A stretch of DNA of 64,000 bases from Paractinoplanes deccanensis (GCF_016862115.1 NZ_BOMI01000011.1:1-64000), one strand, 5' to 3'. Shown: positions 32,623 through 43,796, counted from the first letter of the stretch. Program-made: numbers and translations. Notes: generated by a model from the sequence alone, not told the origin.

Positions 32623-34776
32623 ATGCACCCGCTCGCCGTCGCGGCCCTTCAGGCCCGATCCGTCGCCGCGCGAGCGCCGCTCGAACGGGTCGCCGCCGAC
32701 CCCTTCGCCGTCGGCGAGCTCGCGCGGGTGATCGCCCTGCAGAACCTGCGGCCCGACGACCGGTCCACGGCGCTCGGCATGCTGGACAAACTGCGGGCCC
32801 TCGGCACCGTCGAGCCCGCCCATCAGGGGCTGCACTGTCAGCTCGCGTACGCCTCGGGCGACCACGCGCTGGCCGGGGCGCTGCTCGGCTCGTACGCGGA
32901 CGTCGCACCGGGCATCCGCACGGCGCTCGGGCTCGATCTGCGCAACCCGTACGCGGGCGGCAGCGGCCACGGGTGGAGCCTCGCCGAGCTCATGCCCTCG
33001 GTGTCGATCGCCGACGGCACCGGGCCGCCCCTCGATCGGGTGACCACCCGGCCGATCCAGCGCACCGGGCACCCGCGGCGCATCACGTCGATCGTCACCA
33101 CGTACCAGCCGGATCAGAGCCTGCTCACCGCCGTCCGCTCGCTGGCCCGCCAGACCTGGACCAACCAGGAGATCCTCGTGGTCGACGACGGCTCGCCGGC
33201 GTCGTTCCAGCCGGTGCTGCGCGCGGCCGGCGCGATCGACCCGCGCGTCCGGGTGATCCGGATGGTGACCCGGGGCGGCCCGTACGTGGCCCGCAACGCC
33301 GGCCTGGACGCGGCCACCGGCGACTTCGTGACCTTCCAGGAAACCGGCGACTGGTCCCATCCGCTGCGGCTGGAACGGCAGGTGGCGCCGCTCCTCGCCG
33401 ACGACGCGCTCTTCTCGACCACCTCGGCCGGCGTCCGGGTGACGCCCGAGCTCGTGCTGACCCGGGTGGGCGAGGACGACGTCCGCTCATACCACCTGTC
33501 GTCACTGATGATGCGGCGCGAGCCGGCGCTGCACCGGCTCGGCCGTTTCGAGCCGATCCGCTCGGGCGCCGACGCCGAGTACATCGCCCGGGCCCGCGCG
33601 GTCCTGGGGTCGGCGGCCACGCGCCACCTGAACGATCCGCTCGCCCTTGTCCGGCCGCCGGACGCGGACCACCCGGCGCTCCGGTCGTACCGGTCGGCGT
33701 TCCGGGCCCGGCACGCGGCGGGGGACGGCCGCTGCGCGGTTCCGCGCCGGCTGCGGGGCGAGACCGGGGCGCAGGCGTACGACGTGGTGCTCGCCGGCGA
33801 CTGGACGCGAGCCGGCGGCGCGGGCACCGCCGGGGTCGGGCAGCTGAGGGCGCTCGCGGCCCGCGGCCTGCGCGCGGCGCTACTCCAGCTCGACATGCTG
33901 GCGAACCTGCGCGAAGGACCGCAGGACCTCGACCCGGTGGTGCAACACCTGATCAACTCGGGCGACCTGACCCAGGTCGAGCTCACCGACGACGTGCGCA
34001 CGCGGCTGCTGGTCGCCCGGACGGCACGGGTCCTCCAGCACGCGCCGGACCTGCCCAGCGGCGTCCGCGCCCAGCGCGTCGTGATCGAGGACGCGACGGT
34101 CTCCGAGGCGGCGGCCTCGGCCGCGCACCGGCTCTTCGGCAGGCGGCCGCTGTGGGCCCCCGCGGGCCCGGACGGCCGGCGGCGCCTCGAAGCCGGCAAC
34201 GACCTCGCGACGCTCGACCTGCCCGGCACGCTCGACGCCGGGCAGTGGCGCCTGGACCGCCGCGGGCCGCGCGCCGACCGTCCCGTCGTCGGCCGCTACT
34301 GCCGGGGCGGCCGGGCCGAGTGGCATCGCCTGCGCGACGAGCTGCCGGACACGGGGCGCATGGACGTACGCCTGCTCGACTCGGCCGGCACCGCGGGCCC
34401 CTCGTTCGGCCGCTTCGGCCCGCCGCGAAGCTGGCTCGTCTACGGCCCCGGCGACGTCAGCCGGCGCTCGTTCCTCTACCAGATCGATTTCTACCTGCAC
34501 CTGCCCCCGGCGGAGGTGCCCGCCGACCCCGACCCGGACGTGCTCGCCGCGCTGGCCGCCGGCTGCGTCGCGGTGCTCCCCTACCGATACGCCGACGCCT
34601 TCGGCGACGCGGCGGTCTACTGCGATCCCGCCGAACTGCTCGACACGGTACGGATGTTGCACGGCAACCGCCGAGCGCTGCGCGACCAGGGCCGCCGGGG
34701 TTCGGACTTCGTCCGCCGAAACCACGCCCACGAGCTGTACGCCGACCGCATCGCCCGATTGGCAACGCAGGCGTGA
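32623..34776 (+). CDS. GT2/GT4-like fusion glycosyltransferase C1 with altered DxD
   Basis: A 717-residue protein. Helical N-terminal part about 1-140; GT-A domain about 150-360 (ITSIVTTYQPDQSLLTAVRS, EILVVDDGSPASF, GGPYVARNAGLDAATGDFVT); C-terminal GT4-like donor half about 370-717 (RRSFLYQIDFYLHLPP, LAAGCVAVLPYRYADAFGDA). The DSDDWSHP metal site of its paralogue C2 reads ETGDWSHP here, so two acidic positions are changed. GT activity of the GT-A half is doubtful. It is divergent from B2 and ends before a strong terminator. Confidence 0.8.
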   Translation: MHPLAVAALQARSVAARAPLERVAADPFAVGELARVIALQNLRPDDRSTALGMLDKLRALGTVEPAHQGLHCQLAYASGDHALAGALLGSYADVAPGIRTALGLDLRNPYAGGSGHGWSLAELMPSVSIADGTGPPLDRVTTRPIQRTGHPRRITSIVTTYQPDQSLLTAVRSLARQTWTNQEILVVDDGSPASFQPVLRAAGAIDPRVRVIRMVTRGGPYVARNAGLDAATGDFVTFQETGDWSHPLRLERQVAPLLADDALFSTTSAGVRVTPELVLTRVGEDDVRSYHLSSLMMRREPALHRLGRFEPIRSGADAEYIARARAVLGSAATRHLNDPLALVRPPDADHPALRSYRSAFRARHAAGDGRCAVPRRLRGETGAQAYDVVLAGDWTRAGGAGTAGVGQLRALAARGLRAALLQLDMLANLREGPQDLDPVVQHLINSGDLTQVELTDDVRTRLLVARTARVLQHAPDLPSGVRAQRVVIEDATVSEAAASAAHRLFGRRPLWAPAGPDGRRRLEAGNDLATLDLPGTLDAGQWRLDRRGPRADRPVVGRYCRGGRAEWHRLRDELPDTGRMDVRLLDSAGTAGPSFGRFGPPRSWLVYGPGDVSRRSFLYQIDFYLHLPPAEVPADPDPDVLAALAAGCVAVLPYRYADAFGDAAVYCDPAELLDTVRMLHGNRRALRDQGRRGSDFVRRNHAHELYADRIARLATQA

Positions 34777-34888
34777 CCGTCCGGCACCCCCCGGAATCGT
34801 CAACCGGCCCGGCACGCAACCGATTCATACAGGCGGGACGGCCCCCGCCGGCCCGCGCGGCAGGTGCCCCCCGCACCGAGGCTGCGAC

Positions 34889-34923
34889 CGCGACCCCGCC
34901 GTTCCCCCTGCGGCGGGGTCGCG
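34889..34923. terminator. Strong bidirectional terminator hairpin
   Basis: A perfect 13-bp stem (CGCGACCCCGCCG / CGGCGGGGTCGCG) with a nine-base loop lies between two convergent genes ending at 34776 and 34933. On the plus strand it is followed by CTGTCTTCCTC. It should terminate transcription from both sides. Confidence 0.75.
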
Positions 34924-34932
34924 CTGTCTTCC

Positions 34933-35934
34933 TCACGCCCTCTGCTTCACCGCGATCGTCGACTGTGGATACTCCAGCGACATCCAGCGGCCGGGCAACG
35001 GGCGCTGAACCGTGAGCCCGTAGGCGTGGCGCGGATCCTCGTCGACCACCACCGCGCCCCGCACGGCGAGCCGCCGGCCGAGCACATGCAGCGCCGGCGT
35101 GAGCGCGTCCGACCGCGCCGGGGCGAGCGTGGCGTCGACGACGAGCAGATCGACCTCGTGCAGGCCGTCCAGGGCGTCGACGTCGTACCAGTCGACCGTG
35201 CGCCCCTCCACGCCGAGCTCGGCGACCGGCGCATGCCGCACCTCCACCGCCGCGAGACCGTGCTCGACGATCAGCGTCGCGGTCCGGCCGGCCCGGGCCT
35301 TGTCGTGCTCGACCACGACGAGGCGCCCACCGCGCAGCTCGGCCGCATAGCCCAGCCAGATCGTCGAAGGCCCACTGCCGAGCGCCACGGTCAGCCCAGG
35401 CGCACGCCCACGGGCGACATGCACGAGGCCGAGAAGGTCGGTAGGCGTCAAACTCGCCCCGGCCGGCATGGGCGCCCGCGGCGTCACCCACTGGAAAAGC
35501 TGAACCAGGGCCTCGATCTCCCGGCTCTGCTCCCGGAGAAGAAGCTCGGCCCCCCGCCCGGTGAGCCGCTCGGTGCGAGCCAGCAACTCGGTCAACTCCA
35601 GATGCCGGTCACCGGCGGCCAGCCGCTCCTTCTCCACCGAGGCGATGACCCGTCGTTGCAGCTGCTCCACAACAAGACGCAGATCCCGTACGGCCGCCTG
35701 CGTCGCCCTGTTCCCACCGGCGATCCGCCGCGAAAGATGAATGACCCCGGCGAGAACGGTGGCAAGCAGAAGCGCAAGCAGGCACATGGCCACAGCACCC
35801 TGCCCGAAGACCGCCGCCACAGCGACCCCAGCCGATCCGGCAAGCACCACAGCGATGCCGGCCAGCTGACGCCGGGAGAGGCTGGCGGCGTATCTGCGGG
35901 CGCGGGGGCGCAGCTTTCGCCTGAGGAAATCCAT
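34933..35934 (-). CDS. Membrane-anchored SAM-methyltransferase-like protein
   Basis: A 333-residue protein. Two N-terminal membrane helices (about 20-38 and 42-62), a coiled coil (about 65-130), then a Rossmann methyltransferase-like domain: LTVALGSGPSTIWLGYAAEL (SAM-binding region), GGRLVVVEHDKARAGRTATL, VDWYDVDALDGLHEVDLLVV and a DEDPRHAYG segment. It resembles class I O-methyltransferases of polysaccharide clusters. Anchoring through coiled coil suggests action at the membrane, perhaps on a glycan end. The protein at 27.9 kb is its truncated copy. Confidence 0.75.
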   Translation of the reverse strand: MDFLRRKLRPRARRYAASLSRRQLAGIAVVLAGSAGVAVAAVFGQGAVAMCLLALLLATVLAGVIHLSRRIAGGNRATQAAVRDLRLVVEQLQRRVIASVEKERLAAGDRHLELTELLARTERLTGRGAELLLREQSREIEALVQLFQWVTPRAPMPAGASLTPTDLLGLVHVARGRAPGLTVALGSGPSTIWLGYAAELRGGRLVVVEHDKARAGRTATLIVEHGLAAVEVRHAPVAELGVEGRTVDWYDVDALDGLHEVDLLVVDATLAPARSDALTPALHVLGRRLAVRGAVVVDEDPRHAYGLTVQRPLPGRWMSLEYPQSTIAVKQRA

Positions 35935-36547
35935 GGTGGGCCACACATCGGGGGTAACGCGGGGTGGGGGTGGGTCGTTACGCTGGGGTCTTTCTCGGTG
36001 TCCGGGCTGTGCTCCCCGATGCAGTCTGCGGGCGGCCTGCGCTCGCCGTCGCCTCACGGCCCGCATCCCACGGCCCGGCCCGCGGCACCCTCCGTCCGCC
36101 GCCCGGCCCGCGCTCGCCGTCACCTCGCGCCCTGCATCCCACGGCCCGCCCCGCGGCACCCTGCGCCCACCACCCGGCCTACGCCCACCGTCACCTCGCG
36201 CCCTGCATCCCACGGCCCGCCCCGCGGCACCCTGCGCCCGCCGCCCGGCCCACGCTCACCGTCGCCTCACGGCCCGCATCCCACGGGCCGGCCCGCGGCA
36301 CCCTGCGCCCGCCGCCCGGCCCACGCTCACCGTCGCCTCACGGCCGTAACCCTTCAGACCTGTAGTCATCGCCGGGATTCGCGCCAATCCTTCTTACGGC
36401 CAGTTTCACGCACGCCCGAATTCGCAGCAATCGCATTTTTCCGCCTGCGACAGTGAAGGTTCGCGCGTCCTGGCACGTCGGCGGGTTGGCACGATCAACA
36501 TCCTCCCCGAAATGGCTTTTGCATCCGCGAGGCGAGATAATTCAAGC
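35935..36547. repeat. Gene-free region with four 71-bp tandem repeats
   Basis: Units begin at 36047, 36118, 36189, 36260 and (partial) 36331, each exactly 71 bases apart and built around CGTCGCCTCACGGC, CATCCCACGG and GCGGCACCCTGCGCCC. Because 71 is not divisible by three, the array is not coding. Bases 36360-36547 are less GC-rich (runs TTTTT, CAATCC, ATAATTC) and probably hold the promoter of the gene starting at 36548. Confidence 0.8.
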
Positions 36548-37208
36548 ATGCGGCAGCTCCAATTTTTCACCTCGTCTCAGCTCGCCAAGATGCGCGACCG
36601 CACAAAGGCGCGCAATTATTCTGCCGCGGGCGAGGAGTTTCGCCGCGAACACAAAAGGCACCGTGACTGGGGCCTGGCCCAGCGCCACGCCTTGCGCCTA
36701 CGCCAACTCGAGCGCGAGGGCTTGAGGCGCGCCGGTCAGACGGTGCGCGCCGCCATCCCACAGGCGCGGGTTGCCCAGCCTGCCCTCACCACCCGACGGA
36801 GCGAGCCGGAGACAGTCACCACCGCGCCACCCAGGTCAGGTCCACCCACGTCCGCGCCGCCAAACCCAAGGCCAGCCACGTCCGCGCCGCCCCACCCGCA
36901 GTCAGCCACACCCGCGCGACCCAACCCGCGGCAAGGCACGCCCGCGCCGCCAAGCCCGAGGTCGGTCACGTCCGCGCCGCCCGGCCCGAGGCCCGTTCAC
37001 TCCGCGCCGCGGGCGCGCGCCATGCCGCCATGCCCGGCGACCGCAGCGCCCGAGTCCGGTGGACCCGTCTCACCCGACAGCCCGGCCGGCAAACCGGACC
37101 CTGCGCCGCCGGCCCTGCGGCACCGGACCATGTCAGCCATTTCGGCGCCGCCTCAAACCGCCACCGAGTCGACTCCGTCGCGGCAATTCCTGTTCAGGTC
37201 GGCGATGA
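36548..37208 (+). CDS. Basic helical protein with Pro-rich 10-residue repeats; 3' end unresolved
   Basis: Begins at ATG with MRQLQFFTSSQLAKMRDRTK, a charged helical N-terminus of about 65 residues that looks conserved, followed by six in-frame copies of a 10-residue unit (TSAPPNPRPA type) encoded by 30-bp repeats at 36846-37010. The frame then stays open antisense to the next glycosyltransferase gene for more than 2.8 kb, which is unlikely to be real. A neighbouring frame closes at 37208, three bases before that gene's stop, so a frameshift in the repeat tract is plausible. Function unknown. Confidence 0.45.
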
Positions 37209-37210
37209 CA

Positions 37211-39640
37211 TCAGGCTACCGCAATGGGCAACAATTGGCGGACCCATTCGACGAAGGCCTCCGGCTTGTTCGCATTCGCCACGACCGCTCTGGCCCTTCG
37301 GCTCTGTTCGGCGAAAAGGGCCGGGTCGGCGCGATAGCGGGCGATCAGCGGCTCGACTTCGGAGCGCGTGCAATAGACGGCCGCGTCGCCGTAGAAGGGG
37401 GCATACCGAGAGGGCATCACCACGACGCAGCCGGTCTGGGCCGCCTCCAGGGCGGGGCGGCTGTACCACTCGGCCGACTCGCGGGGTGGGAAGTGCAAGT
37501 AGAAGTCGAGCTGGTGCAGGAAGGGCCGCGAGCCCAGGTCCGCCGGGACGTAGCCGAGCCATGTGGGGCCGAGCGGCACGGAGATCTCGTTCGCGGGGCG
37601 GTCGGGCAGTCTGACCCGTACGTCCGCTGTGGGGAGGCGGCCGAAGACCGCCAGCCTGTCCGCGGCGTCGGGGGGCCAGCAAGCCGTGTCGCAGAGGTCT
37701 GTGCCGACGATCGCGGGGCCGGGGGCGGCGGTGGTGCGGTCCGCCACCCAGCCCGACGGGGCCAGGGTGATGGGCAGGTTCTCCTCGTGCGCCTGCGTGG
37801 GCAGGTGGGCTCGGACGCCGTCGTCCTGGGGGATCCAGAGCGGGTCCGCGCCGAAGAGGCGGTGGGCTGCCTCCGTGCACATCGCCGGGTCGTAGCGGTG
37901 GTCTGTGCCGTCGGCTCGGGTGGGGGCCCGGTCGGCTACCACGATGGTTCGGGCGGCGCGGAGGGAGCTTCTGTGCTCGGCTGTGAACTGGAGGACCGCC
38001 GCCTGGCGGACGATCAGCAGGGCGGTCTCCACGGGCTCATCCGGCGTGAGGTGGTCGACGACGCCCTCGTTGATCAGGTCCTGGACCGGGGCGGAGGCCG
38101 CGATGCGGCGCTGGTGGACCGCGCGCAGCGAGTCCAGGTGCAGGAGCGCCACCCGCAGGCCGGCGGCCGCCAGGGCGCGCAGTTCGTCGAGGGCCGTGCG
38201 CTGGGTGCTGTCCAGGAAGCGCCAGTCGGCGACCATCACCACGTCGTAGCTCTTGTCGCGGACCGTGCCCAGCAGGTGGTCGGGGGCGGGGAACGGGCGG
38301 TCCGCGCCGTCCGCGGGGCGGTAGGCGCTCGCCCTGCGGGTGGCGATGAGCTGGTGGTGGCGCTGGTAGGCCGACATGTAGGCGGTGCGCGCGGGGTGCA
38401 TCCAGTGCGCGCGGATCTCGGCGCGGGAGAGCGAGCCGGCCGACAGGCGGATCAGGGCCAGGGGCCTCGATTCGATGTGCCGTACCCGGGCCGCGCCGAA
38501 CGCCGCCTGGATGCGGCCGATGTACTCGGAGTCTGCGGCCTTGCGGAGCCGGTCGAAATAGCCCACCGTACGCAGGACCGTGCCCCTCCTGATCAGCAGC
38601 GACGACGGGTTGAGGCGGCCGCTGCGCACGCCGGGGCGGGTGCACAGCAGCTGGTCGGTGACCGCGAGACCGTCCGATGTGGTCGCCACCAGGCGCCGGT
38701 CGTCGATCAGGGGCTGCACCTGGTGTTCGAGGCGGCGCGGATGCGACCAGTCGTCGGAGTCCTGGAACGTGGCGAACTCGCCGCCCGCGGCGTCCAGGCC
38801 GGCGTTGCGGGCGGCGTACGTCCCGGCGTTGATCGGCATCTTGAGCAGGCGCACCCGGTCGCCCAGCGCGACCGCCTCGGCCAGGATGTCGTCGAACTCC
38901 GGCGGCGAGGCGTCGTCGACCAGGATCACCTCGGTGTTGGCCCAGCTCTGCGCGAGGATCGAGCGCACCGCGGTGAGGAGGCCACGATCCGGGCGGTACG
39001 AGGTGACGATCACCGAGACGCGATGCGGCCCCTCGATCCTGTCGACGGGCGCCGGCACCAGCCGGTCGAACGGCGTCAAGTCCGACTCGGCCAGCGTGAA
39101 CGCCGGTGTGGGAAGCAGCGCCCCGAACGCCGCGAGCCAGGGCTCCGCGGGAAGGCCGGCGTCGGCGGCGAACGGGTTGAGCAGATCCGCCATCAGCCCC
39201 TCGCGGGCCGGCTCCCCGATCTTGCGGTAGCGCCGCATCAGCTTGCGCGCCCGGGCCGGCCCCTCGCAGGCGAGCGCCAGCTGAGCGTGCAACACCTGGT
39301 TGGCCGGGGACAGCGCCCGCGACCCCAGCGCCCGCCGCGCCAGCTCGAAAAGCGCCAGCGCGTCGTCCGTCTCCTCCTGGAGGGCCATGCAGTGCGCGAC
39401 CGCCGCCACCAACGGCGGATCGATGGTGCGGCGCAGGCGGCGCAACCACCGCCGGTCGCCCCGCCGTGCCGCCTCCAGCAGCTCGTCCAGCGTGCCGTGC
39501 GGGCCCAGCGCCGCCCGCGCCAGCAGCAGCCGCGCGTCGAGCGAACGGTTGCGGACGGCCGTGGCGGTCAGCGCCAGGCGCAGACGGGAGCCGGCCGCCG
39601 TCACATGATCGTCGAGCAGGCCGGGAGGGTGCTGCGGCAT
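37211..39640 (-). CDS. GT2/GT4-like fusion glycosyltransferase C2
   Basis: About 809 residues. N-terminal helical region 1-210; GT-A domain (VSVIVTSYRPDRGLLTAVRS, EVILVDDASPPEF, NAGTYAARNAGLDAAGGEFA, FQDSDDWSHP with an intact DxD); C-terminal GT4-like half (SRPFLHQLDFYLHFPPRESA, LEAAQTGCVVVMPSRYAPFY). Paralogue of C1. Starts are uncertain: ATG (MPQHPPGLLDD) or GTG six codons upstream. It follows glnD by 40 bases on the same strand with no terminator, so it may be co-transcribed with the nitrogen genes. Confidence 0.82.
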   Translation of the reverse strand: MPQHPPGLLDDHVTAAGSRLRLALTATAVRNRSLDARLLLARAALGPHGTLDELLEAARRGDRRWLRRLRRTIDPPLVAAVAHCMALQEETDDALALFELARRALGSRALSPANQVLHAQLALACEGPARARKLMRRYRKIGEPAREGLMADLLNPFAADAGLPAEPWLAAFGALLPTPAFTLAESDLTPFDRLVPAPVDRIEGPHRVSVIVTSYRPDRGLLTAVRSILAQSWANTEVILVDDASPPEFDDILAEAVALGDRVRLLKMPINAGTYAARNAGLDAAGGEFATFQDSDDWSHPRRLEHQVQPLIDDRRLVATTSDGLAVTDQLLCTRPGVRSGRLNPSSLLIRRGTVLRTVGYFDRLRKAADSEYIGRIQAAFGAARVRHIESRPLALIRLSAGSLSRAEIRAHWMHPARTAYMSAYQRHHQLIATRRASAYRPADGADRPFPAPDHLLGTVRDKSYDVVMVADWRFLDSTQRTALDELRALAAAGLRVALLHLDSLRAVHQRRIAASAPVQDLINEGVVDHLTPDEPVETALLIVRQAAVLQFTAEHRSSLRAARTIVVADRAPTRADGTDHRYDPAMCTEAAHRLFGADPLWIPQDDGVRAHLPTQAHEENLPITLAPSGWVADRTTAAPGPAIVGTDLCDTACWPPDAADRLAVFGRLPTADVRVRLPDRPANEISVPLGPTWLGYVPADLGSRPFLHQLDFYLHFPPRESAEWYSRPALEAAQTGCVVVMPSRYAPFYGDAAVYCTRSEVEPLIARYRADPALFAEQSRRARAVVANANKPEAFVEWVRQLLPIAVA

Positions 39641-39680
39641 GCCGGGACCAACGCCCACACCAGGGCACCGGTGACGGGCC

Positions 39681-41945
39681 TCAGACGGCCGCCAGCACGG
39701 CCGCGCCCACCCGGTCCCGTTCGGCCTGGTCGGCCCACGAGCCGACCAGGTAGAACGCGTCCACCACGTCGCCGCCCAGCGTCGAGATGCGGGCCGCCCG
39801 CACGTCCGCGCCCGCCTCGTCGAGCGCCGTGGCCACCCGGTAGAGCAGGCCCGCCGAGTCCGCCGCCCGCAGCTCCAGGATCGCCGCGTCCGTGGCCGCC
39901 CCGCGCTGCCACACCACCCGGGGCGAGGCCGTGCCGCCGCGGGCGCTCATCGCCCGCGCCCGCACCCGCTGGGTCACCGACACGTCGCCCGCCGCCACCC
40001 GGCGCAGGTCCGCCGCGAGCGCCACCGGGTCGTACGGGCTGCCGTAGCGCGGCTGCGTGAAGAACTCCACGATCGCCCTGTTGCCCACCGTCGCGGTGTT
40101 CGCGCCCACCACGTCGAGCCGGTGCATCGCCAGGCACGCCGCCACCTGCCCGAGCAGGCCCCTGCGGTCGGCCGCGGCCACCGCGACACGATCGCCGTCC
40201 AAGTGCACGGCCGGCAGGTCGCCCTCGAGCAGCTCCGGGTCCGGCTCCGGCGGCTCCGGCAGCCCGCCCGTGTCCAGCCGCGTGTGCACCCGGCTCACCA
40301 GCTCGGCCATCAGCCGGCCCTTCCAGTCCGACCAGGCGGCCGGCCCGGTGGCCCGCGAGTCGGCCCGGGCCAGCGCGTGCAGCAGGTCGAGCGTGGCCGC
40401 GTCACCGACCGCCTCGGCCACCGACGAGATGGTCTTCGGGTCGCCCAGGTCGCGCCGGGTCGCCACGTCGGGCAGCAGCAGGTGCAGCCGGACCAGCTTC
40501 TCGACGGTCGCCACGTCGGCCGGTGGCAGGCCGATCCGGGCGGCCATCTCGGCGGCGATCGGCGCACCCACGATGCTGTGGTCACCGGGCAGGCCCTTGC
40601 CGATGTCGTGCAGGAACGCGCCGATCAGCAGCAGGTCGGGGCGTTCCACCTCGCGGGTGTAGGCGCTCGCCTCGTACGCCGCCTGCACCAGGTGGCGGTC
40701 GAGCGTGTACCGGTGGATCGGGTGGTGCTGCGGCAGGCTGCGCAGCCGCGCCCACTCGGGCAGCCAGGCGTCGGTGAGCGCGTACCGGTCGCAGGTCTCC
40801 CAGGTGGGCAGCAGCCCGGGGCCGGAGCCGAGCAGCGAGACCAGGGCGGCGCGCGCCTGCGGCGGCCACGGGTTGGGCAGCGGCGGGCAGAACGCGGCCA
40901 GCCATTCGCTGGTGGCGCGGGCGATCGGCAGCCGCACGGTGGCGGCCGCGGCGGCCACGCGCAGGGAGAGGCTGGGGTCGGGCACCGGGCCGATGGCGGT
41001 GCGGGCCAGCACGAGCTCGCCGTCCTGCTCCACCACGTCGCGGGCGACCGGCCGGCGGTTCGGCACGCCCGCGGGCAGACCCCGGCGGCGTCCGCGCAGC
41101 CGGTCCGCCGCGCGCCAGGCGTCGTCCAGGGCATGGGCGATCGTACGGGCGTCGCCCGCGACCCGGCGCAGCAGCGCGTCGCCGTCGTCGAGCTCGAGCA
41201 GGTCGGCGACCGCCGCCCGCTCCTGGGCGACCAGCCGGTCGACCCGGCGGCCCACGGCCAGGTGCAGCGCGTCGCGCGTGTCGAGCACCCGCAGGTTCGC
41301 CGCGCGGACGGCCGGGCGCATCGTGTCGGCGACCCCGGCACGGCCGATGGCGCGCAGGATGGTCACGTCGCGCAGCCCGCCGGCCGCCTCCTTGAGGTCG
41401 CCCTCGAGCAGGAAGGCGAGCTCGCCGTGGCTGGCCCAGCGGGCGGTGGTCAGGTCCTTGAGCTGGGGCAGCAGCCGCACGGCGGTGCGCCGCCACTGGT
41501 CTGAGGCGGCCGCGATCAGCTCGGCGCTCAGGGACGCGTCGCCGGCGATGTGCCGGCAGTCGAGCAGGCCGAGCGAGACCTTGACGTCGTCGTGCGCGAC
41601 CGACAGCGCCTCCGGCAGCGTGCGCACGGAGTGGTCGAGGCCGAGCCGGGCGTCCCAGATCGGATACCAGAGCGAGGAGGCGATCCGGTCGATGCCGGCC
41701 GCGCCGTTGTGCAGGAGCACGAGATCGAGATCGCTGTACGGGGCGCAGTCGCGCCGCCCCAGGCCGCCCACCGCGACGAGGCTGACGCCGGGCAGGTGGG
41801 CGGGGAAGAGCTCGGTGAGCCAAGCGTCGAGCGCCGCGGCCCGTTCATCGCGGGCCGCGGCGCCGATGTGCTCGCGAAGCTTGGCCGGCGAGCCGCCGAC
41901 GGGCACCGAGGGTGGCGCCGGCGGCTCGCTGGTCATGCGTGTCAT
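39681..41945 (-). CDS. glnD: PII uridylyl/adenylyl-transferase GlnD
   Basis: A 754-residue sensor that modifies and de-modifies the PII protein in response to nitrogen state; in actinobacteria the modification is adenylylation. Nucleotidyltransferase domain: VAVGGLGRRDCAPYSDLDLV (GG and DxD). HD domain: LLIGAFLHDIGKGLPGDHS. Two C-terminal ACT domains follow: DRVAVAAADRRGLLGQVAAC and AAILELRAADSAGLLYRVAT. It lies nine bases after glnB in amtB-glnB-glnD. Confidence 0.96.
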   Translation of the reverse strand: MTRMTSEPPAPPSVPVGGSPAKLREHIGAAARDERAAALDAWLTELFPAHLPGVSLVAVGGLGRRDCAPYSDLDLVLLHNGAAGIDRIASSLWYPIWDARLGLDHSVRTLPEALSVAHDDVKVSLGLLDCRHIAGDASLSAELIAAASDQWRRTAVRLLPQLKDLTTARWASHGELAFLLEGDLKEAAGGLRDVTILRAIGRAGVADTMRPAVRAANLRVLDTRDALHLAVGRRVDRLVAQERAAVADLLELDDGDALLRRVAGDARTIAHALDDAWRAADRLRGRRRGLPAGVPNRRPVARDVVEQDGELVLARTAIGPVPDPSLSLRVAAAAATVRLPIARATSEWLAAFCPPLPNPWPPQARAALVSLLGSGPGLLPTWETCDRYALTDAWLPEWARLRSLPQHHPIHRYTLDRHLVQAAYEASAYTREVERPDLLLIGAFLHDIGKGLPGDHSIVGAPIAAEMAARIGLPPADVATVEKLVRLHLLLPDVATRRDLGDPKTISSVAEAVGDAATLDLLHALARADSRATGPAAWSDWKGRLMAELVSRVHTRLDTGGLPEPPEPDPELLEGDLPAVHLDGDRVAVAAADRRGLLGQVAACLAMHRLDVVGANTATVGNRAIVEFFTQPRYGSPYDPVALAADLRRVAAGDVSVTQRVRARAMSARGGTASPRVVWQRGAATDAAILELRAADSAGLLYRVATALDEAGADVRAARISTLGGDVVDAFYLVGSWADQAERDRVGAAVLAAV

Positions 41946-41954
41946 GTGGTCAGC

Positions 41955-43796
<1,842 letters not shown>

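Noticed and set aside
36047..36345. CRISPR array
   Set aside because: 71-base units are repeated throughout with no unique spacers.
37211..40060. Very long plus-strand frame opposite glycosyltransferase C2 and glnD
   Set aside because: It is antisense to two well-supported genes; lack of stops is expected from the high GC. Only its first part (36548-37208) was kept, with caution.
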